Shown: piece after piece, positions 47,091 through 55,396 of the stretch
How the letters are laid out: every line of letters begins with the position of its first letter
How positions within the stretch are numbered: the stretch's first letter is position 1
Assembly (NCBI RefSeq): GCF_000470655.1
Contig: NC_021921.1
Coordinates: 1-64,000, forward strand
Reading direction: 5' to 3'
From: Halorhabdus tiamatea SARL4B
GTDB lineage: Archaea; Halobacteriota; Halobacteria; Halobacteriales; Haloarculaceae
DNA length: 64,000 bases
Made by a program: the position numbers and the translations under genes
Notes under the pieces: model-generated
Seen by the model: the letters and a program-made list of their open reading frames with translations, nothing else
Databases searched by the model: none
What the model was told of the DNA's origin: nothing

Positions 47091-47397
47091 TGGACGCCCG
47101 GGATGGCCCGGCGTTCGAGCGCGGGGAATCCCGCGTGCCTCCTCCACCCCGCGACCCTGCGAGCGGCAGGTGTCTGGGGGTCCGCTGCTCGCTTCCGCGC
47201 CTGGCGGGCTGCCCCCGGTTAACGACACCGGCACGCCCCTGCAGGCGATTCAGCGTCGACCGCTACCCCCGCAGGACGAGGCTTCGACGTTGGCTAACGG
47301 GGCCCGCGCCCGTCTGCACGGACGCCCCCGGGGTTCGGCCCCCGCTGAAGACCATAGTGCGGGGTGAGAGCGGGGCCTAACCGCCCGGCCTAGTCCA
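47091..47397 (-). ncRNA. ffs: Signal recognition particle RNA (7S RNA)
   Basis: The minus strand here has the archaeal SRP RNA layout and size (about 307 nt). The 5' TGGAC pairs with the 3' GTCCA (47091-47095) to close helix 1. The helix 8 apex is visible as CCAGGCGCGGAAGCGAGCAG (GGAA tetraloop and the AGCAG asymmetric loop that SRP54 binds). A Pu/Py-rich S-domain with GGGGGCAGCCC is present. A TATA-like box lies about 24 nt upstream. It is the RNA scaffold for SRP54 and SRP19. Confidence 0.85.
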
Positions 47398-47416
47398 GTT
47401 CACTGTACCTCATTAA

Positions 47417-47424
47417 CCCATAAG
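47417..47424 (-). promoter_or_regulatory. TATA-like box of the SRP RNA gene
   Basis: Minus-strand CTTATGGG, centred about 24 nt before the inferred 5' end at 47397. Confidence 0.35.
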
Positions 47425-47458
47425 GGCCTTTCGGCTCGTCGTCTCGACGGGGCGACGG

Positions 47459-47842
47459 TCAGAAGATGTCTAGTGCATACGCGTACCACGCCGCGACGAT
47501 CGGGATCGACACAGCGGTCCCCGCGAGTGCGTATCGGTGGAGCCAGGTGATCGAAAGGACATCCGTCCGGGCAGTCATCAGCCAGACGACGACGATCACC
47601 GCAATCAGGAGTCCGAGTGCGAGTGCAACGCCGGCGGAACGTGCTGGATCAGTGCGTTCTTCCCGGCCCGCGGCGAGTACGATGATCGTGACGAGTGCGA
47701 ACAGCCCACCGAAAAGCGGGTTCAACGCTCCCGATGTGTAGTAGGTACTCACCGATCCAGCACTGAACGGAAACGACAGTGCGGCCAGAAACGCCAGACA
47801 CGCGAGGATCCCGACGGCTGGAACGAGACGCGTTCGGTCCAT
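47459..47842 (-). CDS. Four-helix haloarchaeal membrane protein
   Basis: The ATG at 47842 (MDRTRLVPAVGILACLAF) gives 127 aa with four hydrophobic helices and one acidic cytoplasmic loop (AAGREERTDPARSAG). The longer frame to 47920 overlaps the upstream intergenic region. Conserved in haloarchaea; function unknown. It starts about 90 bp before the divergent coiled-coil gene. Confidence 0.75.
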   Translation of the reverse strand: MDRTRLVPAVGILACLAFLAALSFPFSAGSVSTYYTSGALNPLFGGLFALVTIIVLAAGREERTDPARSAGVALALGLLIAVIVVVWLMTARTDVLSITWLHRYALAGTAVSIPIVAAWYAYALDIF

Positions 47843-47931
47843 GTCCGCACGTCCGGCCGCCGGTGTCTTAATGGCGACGTTCGTTGAGTCGCACCGAAAG
47901 GCGCACAAATGCCGAGTCACAATTGCTCGTC

Positions 47932-48267
47932 ATGGGATTTGGCGATACGGCGAAGAAACTCCAGAAAGTCACCAGTGCGGCAGAGGATCTCTACGAGAAG
48001 ATGAACCAGCTCCGTGGGCAGGTCCAGTCACTCCGTGAGGAGGTCGCGACCACGAGCGAGCAAGTCGACGAGATCGAGACCGACCTCGCCGAGCAGCGCG
48101 CGCTGCTCGAAGCACTCGCCGAGAACGAGGGAATCGACGTCGAGACGGTGATCGCGGACGCCCATATCGAAGCGGTCGAGAGCGATGACGTGCCAACCGA
48201 CGGAGCAGGCCAACGGCAGTCAGAAGACGCCGAGACGGAGCCTGGATCCGCTGCTGGTGAGTCTTGA
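47932..48267 (+). CDS. Small coiled-coil protein (probably DUF5798 family)
   Basis: The ATG at 47932 gives 111 aa. Residues 5-60 are a heptad coiled coil (TAKKLQKVTSAAEDLYEKMN), followed by a short alpha/beta part (ENEGIDVETVIADAHIEAVE) and an acidic Ser/Glu tail. It resembles the haloarchaeal family that I recall as DUF5798 (from memory). Likely a structural or regulatory small protein. Confidence 0.75.
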   Translation: MGFGDTAKKLQKVTSAAEDLYEKMNQLRGQVQSLREEVATTSEQVDEIETDLAEQRALLEALAENEGIDVETVIADAHIEAVESDDVPTDGAGQRQSEDAETEPGSAAGES

Positions 48268-48304
48268 GAGAGTTACTCCAGAAGGGCAGATTGCGTCCGG
48301 GCAG

Positions 48305-48718
48305 TCACCCGAGCAGTCGCTGGTGCTCGACTTTCATACACCGGTCCTGAACAAATTGTCGGCCCGCTTTTTCGGCTTGCTCCGCGCTCTCGTCGTGAGT
48401 GATACCCTCCTGAAGCCAGATCGCCGCATCGTCGTCACGGTCGAGCGCTGCCTCGACGATTTCAGGGACTTCCTCGCTCGGACGGAACACGTCGACGACG
48501 TCGATTTTGTCGGGGACGTCCGACAGCGAGTCGTACGCATCACGGTCGAAGATATTCTCGGCGAAGGGGTTGACCGGGATCACGTCGTAGCTCGCTTCGA
48601 GCAGGTACTTCGGGATGTCGTGGGCGGCTTTGCCGGGTGTCGATGAGCAGCCGACGACGGCGATTGTATCGCTCGTTTCGAGGAGCTGTACGATTGTCTC
48701 GTCGTCTGTGATCGGCAT
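48305..48718 (-). CDS. CoA-binding domain protein (YccU-like)
   Basis: The 137-aa protein has a Rossmann-like CoA-binding fold: IAVVGCSSTPGKAAHDIPKYL (the nucleotide loop), VIPVNPFAENIFDRD, then IWLQEGITHDESAEQA and RCMKVEHQRL. It matches the YccU/CoA-binding family seen in most archaea; no enzymatic activity is established. Confidence 0.88.
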   Translation of the reverse strand: MPITDDETIVQLLETSDTIAVVGCSSTPGKAAHDIPKYLLEASYDVIPVNPFAENIFDRDAYDSLSDVPDKIDVVDVFRPSEEVPEIVEAALDRDDDAAIWLQEGITHDESAEQAEKAGRQFVQDRCMKVEHQRLLG

Positions 48719-48797
48719 AGCTCAGTTACGGGCATGGTATGGATAAGCGTAACGTCCACCGTAGTGTCCCGGGAGTCAGCGCAAGAGGATAGAGACA

Positions 48798-48804
48798 TTT
48801 TTTA
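48798..48804 (+). promoter_or_regulatory. Possible TATA box of tRNA-Arg gene
   Basis: TTTTTTA lies 48 nt before the mature tRNA 5' end, which leaves room for a short leader cut by RNase P. Confidence 0.3.
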
Positions 48805-48851
48805 GAGTGGGTGCGTTTTGGGGTAATGCGAAGGGTCGGCCACGGCGACGT

Positions 48852-48926
48852 GGGCGCTTAGCTCAGCCTGGACAGAGTACTTGGCTTCGGACCAAGCTGT
48901 CGGGGGTTCAAATCCCTCAGCGCCCA
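48852..48926 (+). tRNA. tRNA-Arg (anticodon TCG)
   Basis: The acceptor stem GGGCGCT pairs with AGCGCCC (48919-48925), the D arm has GCTC/GAGT, the anticodon stem is CTTGG/CCAAG with loop CTTCGGA (anticodon TCG), and the T arm is GGGGG-TTCAAAT-CCCTC. The discriminator is A and no CCA is encoded. It is intact; the element-like DNA begins just after it. Confidence 0.95.
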
Positions 48927-49134
48927 TGTGAAAACAACTTGCTGAGGAGTCGCAAGAAGGCAGTAACCTCCATTTAAGCGTTCGCGTCGTTTCTCCCAGC
49001 ATCTCAAGTCACCATCATTCCCGTCCCGGCGCAGTCACCGGATTCCGCGAATACAAACTCGGGACTTGGATATAAAACCAGCGCCCACCCGGACTTGAGG
49101 GTCCGACCGCGCGCGTCCCGTCCAGTGTCGTCAG
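48927..49134. other. Gene-free interval between tRNA-Arg and first element gene
   Basis: About 208 bp without an acceptable frame. It holds a TATA-like stretch on the plus strand (TATAAAA at 49071-49077), the 9-bp tRNA copy, and a weak hairpin (CGGAC/GTCCG near 49090-49105). Nothing else is supported. Confidence 0.4.
49079..49087 (+). repeat. 9-bp copy of the tRNA-Arg 3' end
   Basis: CAGCGCCCA matches the last nine bases of tRNA-Arg (48918-48926). It is shorter than typical attachment sites (usually 20-60 bp), so it may be chance or a degraded att remnant. Confidence 0.3.
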
Positions 49135-49950
49135 TCACGCGCGAGCGAACGCCGACCGTAACGACAACTGCGCCGCATCACCCGTCGAAGACCCGAACAC
49201 GTCCAACGAGAACTGCTCCGAATCCCCGTCCGAATCACTCGAATCCCCCGTGTCGCTGGTAAGCAGTAACGACGACTCAACCACATCAACCACATCCCCT
49301 TCAACCGGATTCACCGACGCCGCGCGCGGAGAACACCGTTCAACCATGCGCGTCGCCACGCCCGCGTACTCGATGCCAGGTGACATCACCAACAGATCCG
49401 GGGACGGGACCGCGCGCATCACCACGGAATCCGGGTCACGTAGCGTGTCACGGTCCGCCGCAACGAACGCGCCCGGATACCCGTCCGGTTCCGACACGCC
49501 AACACCAACCAGTTGAACGTTGAGTCCAAGGTCTTCCCGGAGCACACGCACGTCGTTAGTAACCGCGTCACCGGGGAACAACTCAACCACGTACAGGTCC
49601 GCGTCCGGGTCAGCTGCGAACGCCTCCACCTCCGCGCGGCCGATCGGCGACGGCGCGGTCTCCGCCAACGTACTCAACACCGACCGTTCCCACGACGACC
49701 CGCCCGTCTCATACCGCTGCTGCGCCGTCTCAGGCTTCGTTCGAGACGCCATCACGTGCGTATTCGGCCCACCGGACGGGTTCGGAACTCGTTCCACAGG
49801 ACCGCGCGCGCCAGCATACCGCCCCGGCTTGAACTTCGATAACGTCGATAACGGCAGCGGTGTATCTCGGAGCATCCAAGGACCCGCGTCATGCCGCGGA
49901 ATCCCCATCACGTCCGTCCAATTCGCCCGTACCCACTGTTTCAATGCCAT
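49135..49950 (-). CDS. Element protein of unknown function, downstream of primase-polymerase
   Basis: The ATG at 49950 (MALKQWVRANWTDVMGIPRH) gives 271 aa. The first 70 residues are basic and Pro/Gly-rich, the middle is acidic, and a Rossmann-like stretch (LYVVELFPGDAVTNDVRVLRED, PDLLVMSPGIEYAGVA) hints at an alpha/beta fold, but no catalytic motif stands out. It follows the primase-polymerase gene by 25 bp on the same strand, with TTRGTAAC at 49955-49962 in the gap. It is the last gene of the replication transcript, so a helper role in replication or maintenance is plausible. Confidence 0.7.
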   Translation of the reverse strand: MALKQWVRANWTDVMGIPRHDAGPWMLRDTPLPLSTLSKFKPGRYAGARGPVERVPNPSGGPNTHVMASRTKPETAQQRYETGGSSWERSVLSTLAETAPSPIGRAEVEAFAADPDADLYVVELFPGDAVTNDVRVLREDLGLNVQLVGVGVSEPDGYPGAFVAADRDTLRDPDSVVMRAVPSPDLLVMSPGIEYAGVATRMVERCSPRAASVNPVEGDVVDVVESSLLLTSDTGDSSDSDGDSEQFSLDVFGSSTGDAAQLSLRSAFARA

Positions 49951-49975
49951 TGTGTTAGTAACCCTCTGAATCGTG

Positions 49976-51706
49976 TTACTGCCCGCCCGACCACTCGCTC
50001 GCACCGCCAGACGCACCCGTGCTGGGCGTGTCGTTGGTAGTCGCTTCTACCGTGAGATCCGCTTCTTCGAACGCGTCGTACGACTCTCCCTCACCGGTCA
50101 CGTCGTCGGGAACCTCCGGGACCGTGACACCGTCGTCGTCGGCCACTGGGTCTCCGCGCCCGCCGGTCGAGTCCGCGTCACCATCGAACTCGTCCGGAAG
50201 CACCATGTCACCCGTCTCCGGTCCCGTGTCCGTGTTACTGTCAGCTGCAGTGTTACTGTCAGTGTCGTCGGGAAGGTCCGTCACGTCACGCGCGTCTTCC
50301 ACGGACATGTCGTCAAACACCGCCTGCGCCGTGCCGTACGTCCTATCCGTCACGGCGTGCGAATCCGCCGACACGCCCAGCACGTCCTCGATGATAGCGT
50401 GCAAGGCGAGAGTCGGCGCATCAGCTTCCGGCGTCACTGCACCGGCTTCACGCGCCTCAATAGACGCTACGAGGCACGCATCCGGGTTCTCCCACGGATT
50501 CGTCCCTGCGTCCTTGTACTCCCCGAGCACGTCCATGTACAGGTCCGCCGTGTCACCCGACTCCACGTACTCCGGGACGTCGAACCCGAGGTCTCGCAAG
50601 TGGTCAAGACACCGGTGAGCGTCACGCCCGGTCACATCCCCAGGCTCCGCGCCGTCATGGTTCAGGATACGCAGGTCAATCGCCGCCATGATGAGCGGCC
50701 CGCCATGCCCTGAGTCCTGGCCTTTGTCCTTCCACACGTCCTCCGTGACGAAGTTCGCCGTCCCGCCGTCAGACGACGTTCCCCACGTTGGGAGGAACGC
50801 TCGGAACTCTGTCCCGGCCGGGTCGGACCAGGACTGCACGATCGTCGCGTCAGCCACATCCCGCGCATCCAGGTTGTTCACAGCGGTGAACACGTCTTCC
50901 ATGTCCGTCACAACGTCCGCATCCACGGTCGCGTCCGCGTCACCGCGCGTCAACTCCTGAACGTCCTGCGTGGTGTTCTTCCGCGGGTCCGTGGTCTTCC
51001 CGTGAGCGTCCAGAATCGGTCGAAGGGCGGTCTCGTCCGCCGCGTTCACTTCGACCGGTGTCCCGGGAACGTGCCACCCGGTCAGCACGGAGTTGTGCTT
51101 CGTCGGGTAAATCTCGATCTGCGGGAGGTCACCGTCGTCGTTCTCGCCCCACGCTTCATCGTCTAACTGCAGCACCGGTTCCTTCTTCGCTACCGCCGGC
51201 AGGGCACCGGTGTACACGGCGTGAATACCGCTCCCGGATTTGGACACCTCGCACCATGTCGCGCCGAGTGTAGCGAGGAACGCTTTGAACGCCGGGTGAA
51301 CGTCACCGGTCTCCGGACACCGGACATCGTCACCATCGATGAAGAGAAGCCCGTCGTCTTCTGCGAAGATGTACGCTCGGTGCTCGATTTCCCCGGTCGG
51401 GATTACTAAGTCTACCTTGTCACCGGTCCGGTAGTGCCCTTCATGCGACCACTTGTACCGCCCGTCACACGTGCAGCACGGGTCGTCACACCGGTCAGCT
51501 GGGCAGTCATCGTCAATGCATTCGACCGGCGGGTCTCGCGTCCCCCACGGTGCGAACGGGTACTTTACACCTTCTTGCGCGCCCATCCACCGCTCGTTCT
51601 CGGTGAGCTCGTCCGGGTACGCTCGCCCCTCAGGATCGGTGAATCCGACGTTGGTGAACGCGCCGAATCGCGCTTTTTGTTCGTCTGTGGTTGAGTCTGC
51701 TACCAT
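49976..51706 (-). CDS. Primase-polymerase-like replication protein (AEP superfamily)
   Basis: The ATG at 51706 gives 576 aa and has a TATA/operator box 27 nt upstream. The N-terminal ~220 residues match archaeo-eukaryotic primase-polymerase proteins of plasmids and viruses: VKYPFAPWG (residues 47-55), motif I LLFIDGDD with Asp124 and Asp126/127, motif II SKSGSGIHAVYTG with His162, and motif III QIEIYP with Glu198. A Cys-rich insert (CIDDDCPADRCDDPCCTCDG) looks zinc-binding. The C-terminal half is acidic and has no helicase motifs, so an unwinding partner is needed; a helicase gene lies immediately upstream. It likely primes or copies the element. Confidence 0.75.
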   Translation of the reverse strand: MVADSTTDEQKARFGAFTNVGFTDPEGRAYPDELTENERWMGAQEGVKYPFAPWGTRDPPVECIDDDCPADRCDDPCCTCDGRYKWSHEGHYRTGDKVDLVIPTGEIEHRAYIFAEDDGLLFIDGDDVRCPETGDVHPAFKAFLATLGATWCEVSKSGSGIHAVYTGALPAVAKKEPVLQLDDEAWGENDDGDLPQIEIYPTKHNSVLTGWHVPGTPVEVNAADETALRPILDAHGKTTDPRKNTTQDVQELTRGDADATVDADVVTDMEDVFTAVNNLDARDVADATIVQSWSDPAGTEFRAFLPTWGTSSDGGTANFVTEDVWKDKGQDSGHGGPLIMAAIDLRILNHDGAEPGDVTGRDAHRCLDHLRDLGFDVPEYVESGDTADLYMDVLGEYKDAGTNPWENPDACLVASIEAREAGAVTPEADAPTLALHAIIEDVLGVSADSHAVTDRTYGTAQAVFDDMSVEDARDVTDLPDDTDSNTAADSNTDTGPETGDMVLPDEFDGDADSTGGRGDPVADDDGVTVPEVPDDVTGEGESYDAFEEADLTVEATTNDTPSTGASGGASEWSGGQ

Positions 51707-51888
51707 CGTACATGGTATTACCACCCCGTGCCTAATAAACGTTTGCCGTTACACAACTCCGGGTAACACTATCAAAACCATACTCAAAACCCCGCCGCCC
51801 GGCACGGCATTAGTAACCAGAATCACTCGTGTCACGCACCCCGGAACAGACCAGGGAACCACGACCACGAGAACGCCGCAGACGCCCG
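51707..51888. other. 182-bp control region between helicase and primase-polymerase genes
   Basis: No reading frame. It holds the AAACGTTTATTA promoter/operator, a TTRGTAAC copy at 51810-51817 and a stretch similar to the one before 55163 over about 45 bp. Confidence 0.6.
51733..51746 (-). promoter_or_regulatory. Promoter/operator with AAACGTTT palindrome, primase-polymerase gene
   Basis: In the sense (minus) direction this reads GCAAACGTTTATTA. The TTTATTA part is 27-33 nt before the ATG at 51706, right for a leaderless TATA box. The overlapping 8-bp palindrome AAACGTTT is a likely operator. The same 14-mer recurs at 55383-55396. Confidence 0.65.
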
Positions 51889-53970
51889 TCAGTCCGCCGC
51901 CGTTCCCTCACCGGGCCCGTCACCCTCACGACGTGCGCGTCGTCGTTCACGCGCCGCAGCAGCCGCCTTCGGTTCCAAATCGTCCGGGACCATCCCTTCA
52001 AAGTCGTCGCACGTCATGTCGAACGCATCCCGAACGATGTGCAGCCCGGTCGTCGCCCGCGTCAGAGCGACATACCACGTCCGCGATTCGTTCTCTGCCT
52101 GTCGTTCATCCTCACGGATACCGTCCCGAACGCGGCCGGTCACGCCCGTATAGACAACGGCGTGTTCTGCTTCGTCGCCTTTCGCGGCGTGCATCGTCCA
52201 GAGACGCGTTTCCACGTCACCCGGTTTCTCGGGAAGGTCGTCACCGTACCGTTCCCACGCGCGCTGCATGGCCGTCACGTCACGATCCCGATTCCCGGTG
52301 AACCCGGCGTGTTCGTTCACGTACACCAGGTTCTCGATGGACTCCTTTCCTTGCCCGTAGACCGCCCACCAGTCCCGTGACACCATGTCCGCGAGCACCG
52401 GCATTGGAACGAGAGACGACGTGTTCGGCATTATCTCTCGCTCGTTCACCCGTGACAGTGCGTCCGACCGCGACCCGTCCAAATACCCCTCGTCCGTGTG
52501 CTTGAGGAGCACCCGCGCCTGCCGCGGCGTCAACCGAACATCCGACGTTTCAGGCGTCTTCACCGCCCCGTCACGCTCACCGTCACGGCCGTACTCGTCA
52601 CCGTCACCCACGACAGACACCTGCTGCGCCGGCCGGACATCCCGGACAGCACGCAACGAGTGCATAACGTGCAGCCGCCGCGCCCAGTTCCCCGCCACGT
52701 CTTCCTGCGACTGGTACACGACACCACCAGCATCCAAGCACGCACCGACACCGTCCGCGAGCATCTGAGTCCGCGCCATATGCATCATATCCGCCCCGTA
52801 CTCCTCGTGCAGCCGGAGCGGGGACTGACTCGCAGTCTCTGGGAACATCCGCCACCCGTCCTGGTCGTCGTACTCCATCGACCCCGGCGTGGTGTGCCGG
52901 TACAAGTCACCTTCACCCGCCGTCTCCAACTCTGGCGGAGTCCGGTGCCGGGATAAGATCCTCGCGGCGGCTTCGAAGTGCTCGTCCGGCACCCGGTGGC
53001 TCTTCGGGAGTTTCACCGGTTTCAAGTCGGTGCCCACGCGGTCGTTCAGCCCGGTGAATATCTCCGGTGACGCACCGCTGAACGCGTTACACACCTGATC
53101 CGGGTCACCAGCCGCGACCGCCGTCCCGGCCGCATCAATCCACTGCTCGAACAGTTTCACCATTAACGGGTACGCGTCGTGGAGCTCGTCAATCACCACG
53201 AACTCGTCACCCGGCAACCCGGCCGCGAGCCCGATTTCTAACTGTTCATAGAAGTCGTGACAGTCGTGTTCTCGCTTCCACGACTCCCACGCCTCCACCG
53301 CTACGTCGAACGACGCGCTCTGACCCCACTTGTCGTGGAAATCCTGCAGTCGCCGGAACGCGATCGTGTTCGACCGGACCGTCCCGAGGAGTTCGTCGTC
53401 AGTGATGTACCTCCACGTCCCGACATCCAGCAGATTCTGCTTCGCGTACGTGTACACCGCGTGGAACACTTCCCACTGCGAATCCCGCCCGTTCACACCG
53501 TTCTTGTACTCGATTCCGTGCTCGTCACAGAACGCGCGCGCTGCCTTCCCGTCAACCATCCCGGCGTGAGTCGGGGAATCCTCGTCAATGTGACCTAAGA
53601 AATCGGTGACACGCGTAGCGACCGCGTGCGCCGTCCCCCAGTACTCGTACGCGTCTTCTATACCGTCTGCGAACGGGAACACTTCCCAGTCCATCGCTCG
53701 CTCCGTGATGCTCACCGCGAGCTCCGTTCGGTACGTCACCACGGTCACGTCGCGCGGGCTCACGTCGTCGTGAGCGTCCACGTACCCCGCGACACGCGCG
53801 AGGGACTCCGTCGTCTTCCCCGACCCGGGCGGCCCCCAGAGAAGGACTGAGTCGTCCACGGCCGCGGTGTCTAACCCGTGAACGTACCCGTTCTGCAGGT
53901 CCGCGTCCAGGTTCCGGTACACGCCCTGCGAGACGACGTCCTCGAACGCTGTCTCACTAACTCGGGGCAT
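51889..53970 (-). CDS. UvrD/Rep-type superfamily 1 helicase
   Basis: The 693-aa protein shows SF1A helicase motifs: Walker A GPPGSGKTT (residues 46-54), motif II VVIDELHDAYP (DEXX-like), GDPDQVCNAF (motif III), WTMHAAKGDEAEHAVVYTG (motif V) and YVALTRATTGLHI (motif VI). The 2B region is short. It ends in a basic/acidic tail. It should unwind DNA for the element primase-polymerase. Its ATG overlaps the stop of the 397-aa gene by one base (TAATG), so the two are translationally coupled. Confidence 0.9.
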   Translation of the reverse strand: MPRVSETAFEDVVSQGVYRNLDADLQNGYVHGLDTAAVDDSVLLWGPPGSGKTTESLARVAGYVDAHDDVSPRDVTVVTYRTELAVSITERAMDWEVFPFADGIEDAYEYWGTAHAVATRVTDFLGHIDEDSPTHAGMVDGKAARAFCDEHGIEYKNGVNGRDSQWEVFHAVYTYAKQNLLDVGTWRYITDDELLGTVRSNTIAFRRLQDFHDKWGQSASFDVAVEAWESWKREHDCHDFYEQLEIGLAAGLPGDEFVVIDELHDAYPLMVKLFEQWIDAAGTAVAAGDPDQVCNAFSGASPEIFTGLNDRVGTDLKPVKLPKSHRVPDEHFEAAARILSRHRTPPELETAGEGDLYRHTTPGSMEYDDQDGWRMFPETASQSPLRLHEEYGADMMHMARTQMLADGVGACLDAGGVVYQSQEDVAGNWARRLHVMHSLRAVRDVRPAQQVSVVGDGDEYGRDGERDGAVKTPETSDVRLTPRQARVLLKHTDEGYLDGSRSDALSRVNEREIMPNTSSLVPMPVLADMVSRDWWAVYGQGKESIENLVYVNEHAGFTGNRDRDVTAMQRAWERYGDDLPEKPGDVETRLWTMHAAKGDEAEHAVVYTGVTGRVRDGIREDERQAENESRTWYVALTRATTGLHIVRDAFDMTCDDFEGMVPDDLEPKAAAAARERRRARREGDGPGEGTAAD

Positions 53971-55163
53971 TACTCGTCACCCCCGAACGTGGTCGTGCCG
54001 CCGTCCGCAGCCGCTTTCCCGGCGGATGCGAACGTATCAGCTTCCTCAATCGACTGCACGATTCGCGGCATCTCAACCGCCGACGCCTTCAACCGCCACC
54101 ACCGAATACCGTCCTTCGCTACCGAGCACCCCATCCCGCTGATTTCGTCGGTCGTGACACCGCGAGCGTCCAGTTCCCGAACGAGTTTCTCACGGTTCGT
54201 CGCGTAGTCCTCGCAGGCTGCGTCCACCATGCTCGTGGGAACCCAGACTTCGTCGTGGTCTTCGTTGTAGTGCACCGCGCCGTCAGCAGCGTCAACGACT
54301 GACTGCCGGTCGTGCGCCGCACGACCGTTCTCGATGGAGGTCTGCAGGTCTTCCCACGCATCTGTCCGCGGGCCTGCCGGCGGTTCCGCCATGCCTTCAC
54401 CTTTGTCGTCTTCCAAGTCCACAATCACGTTGTTCCACGACAGACCCCACGGTCGTTCCTCGGGACCGAGTGACAGTTTCCGGTACTGTTCCTCCGCCCA
54501 GTCGTCTTCGGACGGGTTCCCGGAAATGTCTTCACGGGCCTGAGCGGACGCGTACTCCTCATGCACTTTGACGGGAGCGGCGGTTGAGATCCGGTCGTAG
54601 AATTCCTTCTCGTCCCGATGGTCGTTGTTTTCGAATTCAACACTGGTACCGTCGCTGAAGTTGAATTCGAACGTGTACTCGGACACGTGGTCCCGGTTCG
54701 TCAGTTCCACTACACGTTCTAACCGGTTCTCGATGTATTCGTCTAACCCGACGCCGTAGTCGAGCGTGTATGCAGACCCGGTTTCTGCGAGTTCTTCGAC
54801 TTTCTCTTCTGCTTGTTCGCGTTCTACTTCACCGATGTGCGGTTCAATCGCACCGAGGATGCGGTCTCCACCGCCGATGAATTGGATGTTCTTACCGATT
54901 TCCCGTGCACGAAGGTCCGCGCGGTCTTTGACGTCCACGGCGGCGTTGTGCTGCGTGGCGATCGCGGCGAGGGCTTCACCGGCTGCAGCGAGTTCTGGAC
55001 CGGATTCGGTCATGGAACTGGATTCCAGTTGCGTTTGGAGGAGTTCCATGACTGCGTCGGTTTCCTCGGTCGGGCGGTCGGTGGTTTGGTTAGCTGCTTT
55101 CTTGTACAGATTCGGACTGTCGTCGTCTTCAGTTTCGATCGTGTAAGTGTACTCGCTTGGCAT
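53970..55163 (-). CDS. Unknown element protein coupled to the SF1 helicase
   Basis: The ATG at 55163 (MPSEYTYTIETEDDDSPN) gives 397 aa. The first 130 residues are helical and acidic; the middle ~100 are likely alpha/beta; the last ~110 (VWVPTSMVDAACEDYATN, REKLVRELDARGVTTDEIS, RWWRLKASAVEMPRIV) have the shape of a winged helix. No enzyme motif is seen. It is the first gene of the replication transcript, 1-bp overlap with the helicase gene, and follows a long leader. It may be an origin-binding or helicase-loading factor; that is inference from position. Confidence 0.75.
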   Translation of the reverse strand: MPSEYTYTIETEDDDSPNLYKKAANQTTDRPTEETDAVMELLQTQLESSSMTESGPELAAAGEALAAIATQHNAAVDVKDRADLRAREIGKNIQFIGGGDRILGAIEPHIGEVEREQAEEKVEELAETGSAYTLDYGVGLDEYIENRLERVVELTNRDHVSEYTFEFNFSDGTSVEFENNDHRDEKEFYDRISTAAPVKVHEEYASAQAREDISGNPSEDDWAEEQYRKLSLGPEERPWGLSWNNVIVDLEDDKGEGMAEPPAGPRTDAWEDLQTSIENGRAAHDRQSVVDAADGAVHYNEDHDEVWVPTSMVDAACEDYATNREKLVRELDARGVTTDEISGMGCSVAKDGIRWWRLKASAVEMPRIVQSIEEADTFASAGKAAADGGTTTFGGDE

Positions 55164-55286
55164 TACTGTTCACCTGCGATTCCTGCGTTCTCGGCGGCGT
55201 GCGCCGGAGTTTCCGGTGTTTTTAAGTCGGTGCGTGTCGTACGGTCATACGAGGTTGGACGGGTCATGGTTTGATTCTCGTCCCCT

Positions 55287-55323
55287 CGCCGCCGGCGCGA
55301 CCTGGCAGGGTTCTCCGGCGGCG
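55287..55323 (-). promoter_or_regulatory. Hairpin in the 5' leader of the helicase operon
   Basis: Arms 55287-55295 (cgccgccgg) and 55315-55323 (ccggcggcg) are perfectly complementary, 9 GC-only pairs with a 19-nt loop, inside the leader between the promoter box and the ATG at 55163. It could slow transcription or translation, or bind a protein. Confidence 0.4.
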
Positions 55324-55382
55324 ATTTTGCGACGGTATCTACGTTCTCCGTCAGGGGTTACTCCATACTTTGGTCCCGGGGG

Positions 55383-55396
55383 TAATAAACGTTTGC
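55383..55396 (-). promoter_or_regulatory. Second AAACGTTTATTA promoter/operator, helicase operon
   Basis: An identical 14-mer to that at 51733-51746 (sense GCAAACGTTTATTA), with similarity continuing about 30 bp beyond it. It lies 220 nt before the ATG at 55163, so this promoter makes a leadered transcript. Confidence 0.6.

Noticed and set aside
47017-47397. RNase P RNA, because of the nearby Rnp4 gene
   Set aside because: The conserved core segments of RNase P RNA are not visible; the minus strand has the SRP helix 8 GGAA/AGCAG loop instead.
49079-49087. Definite attachment site
   Set aside because: Nine bases are too few for certainty, and the partner repeat and integrase are not in view.
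55358-55366. ATG GAG TAA mini-frame just after the helicase-operon promoter
   Set aside because: Two codons cannot be told from chance; the spacing to the box is shorter than for other starts.
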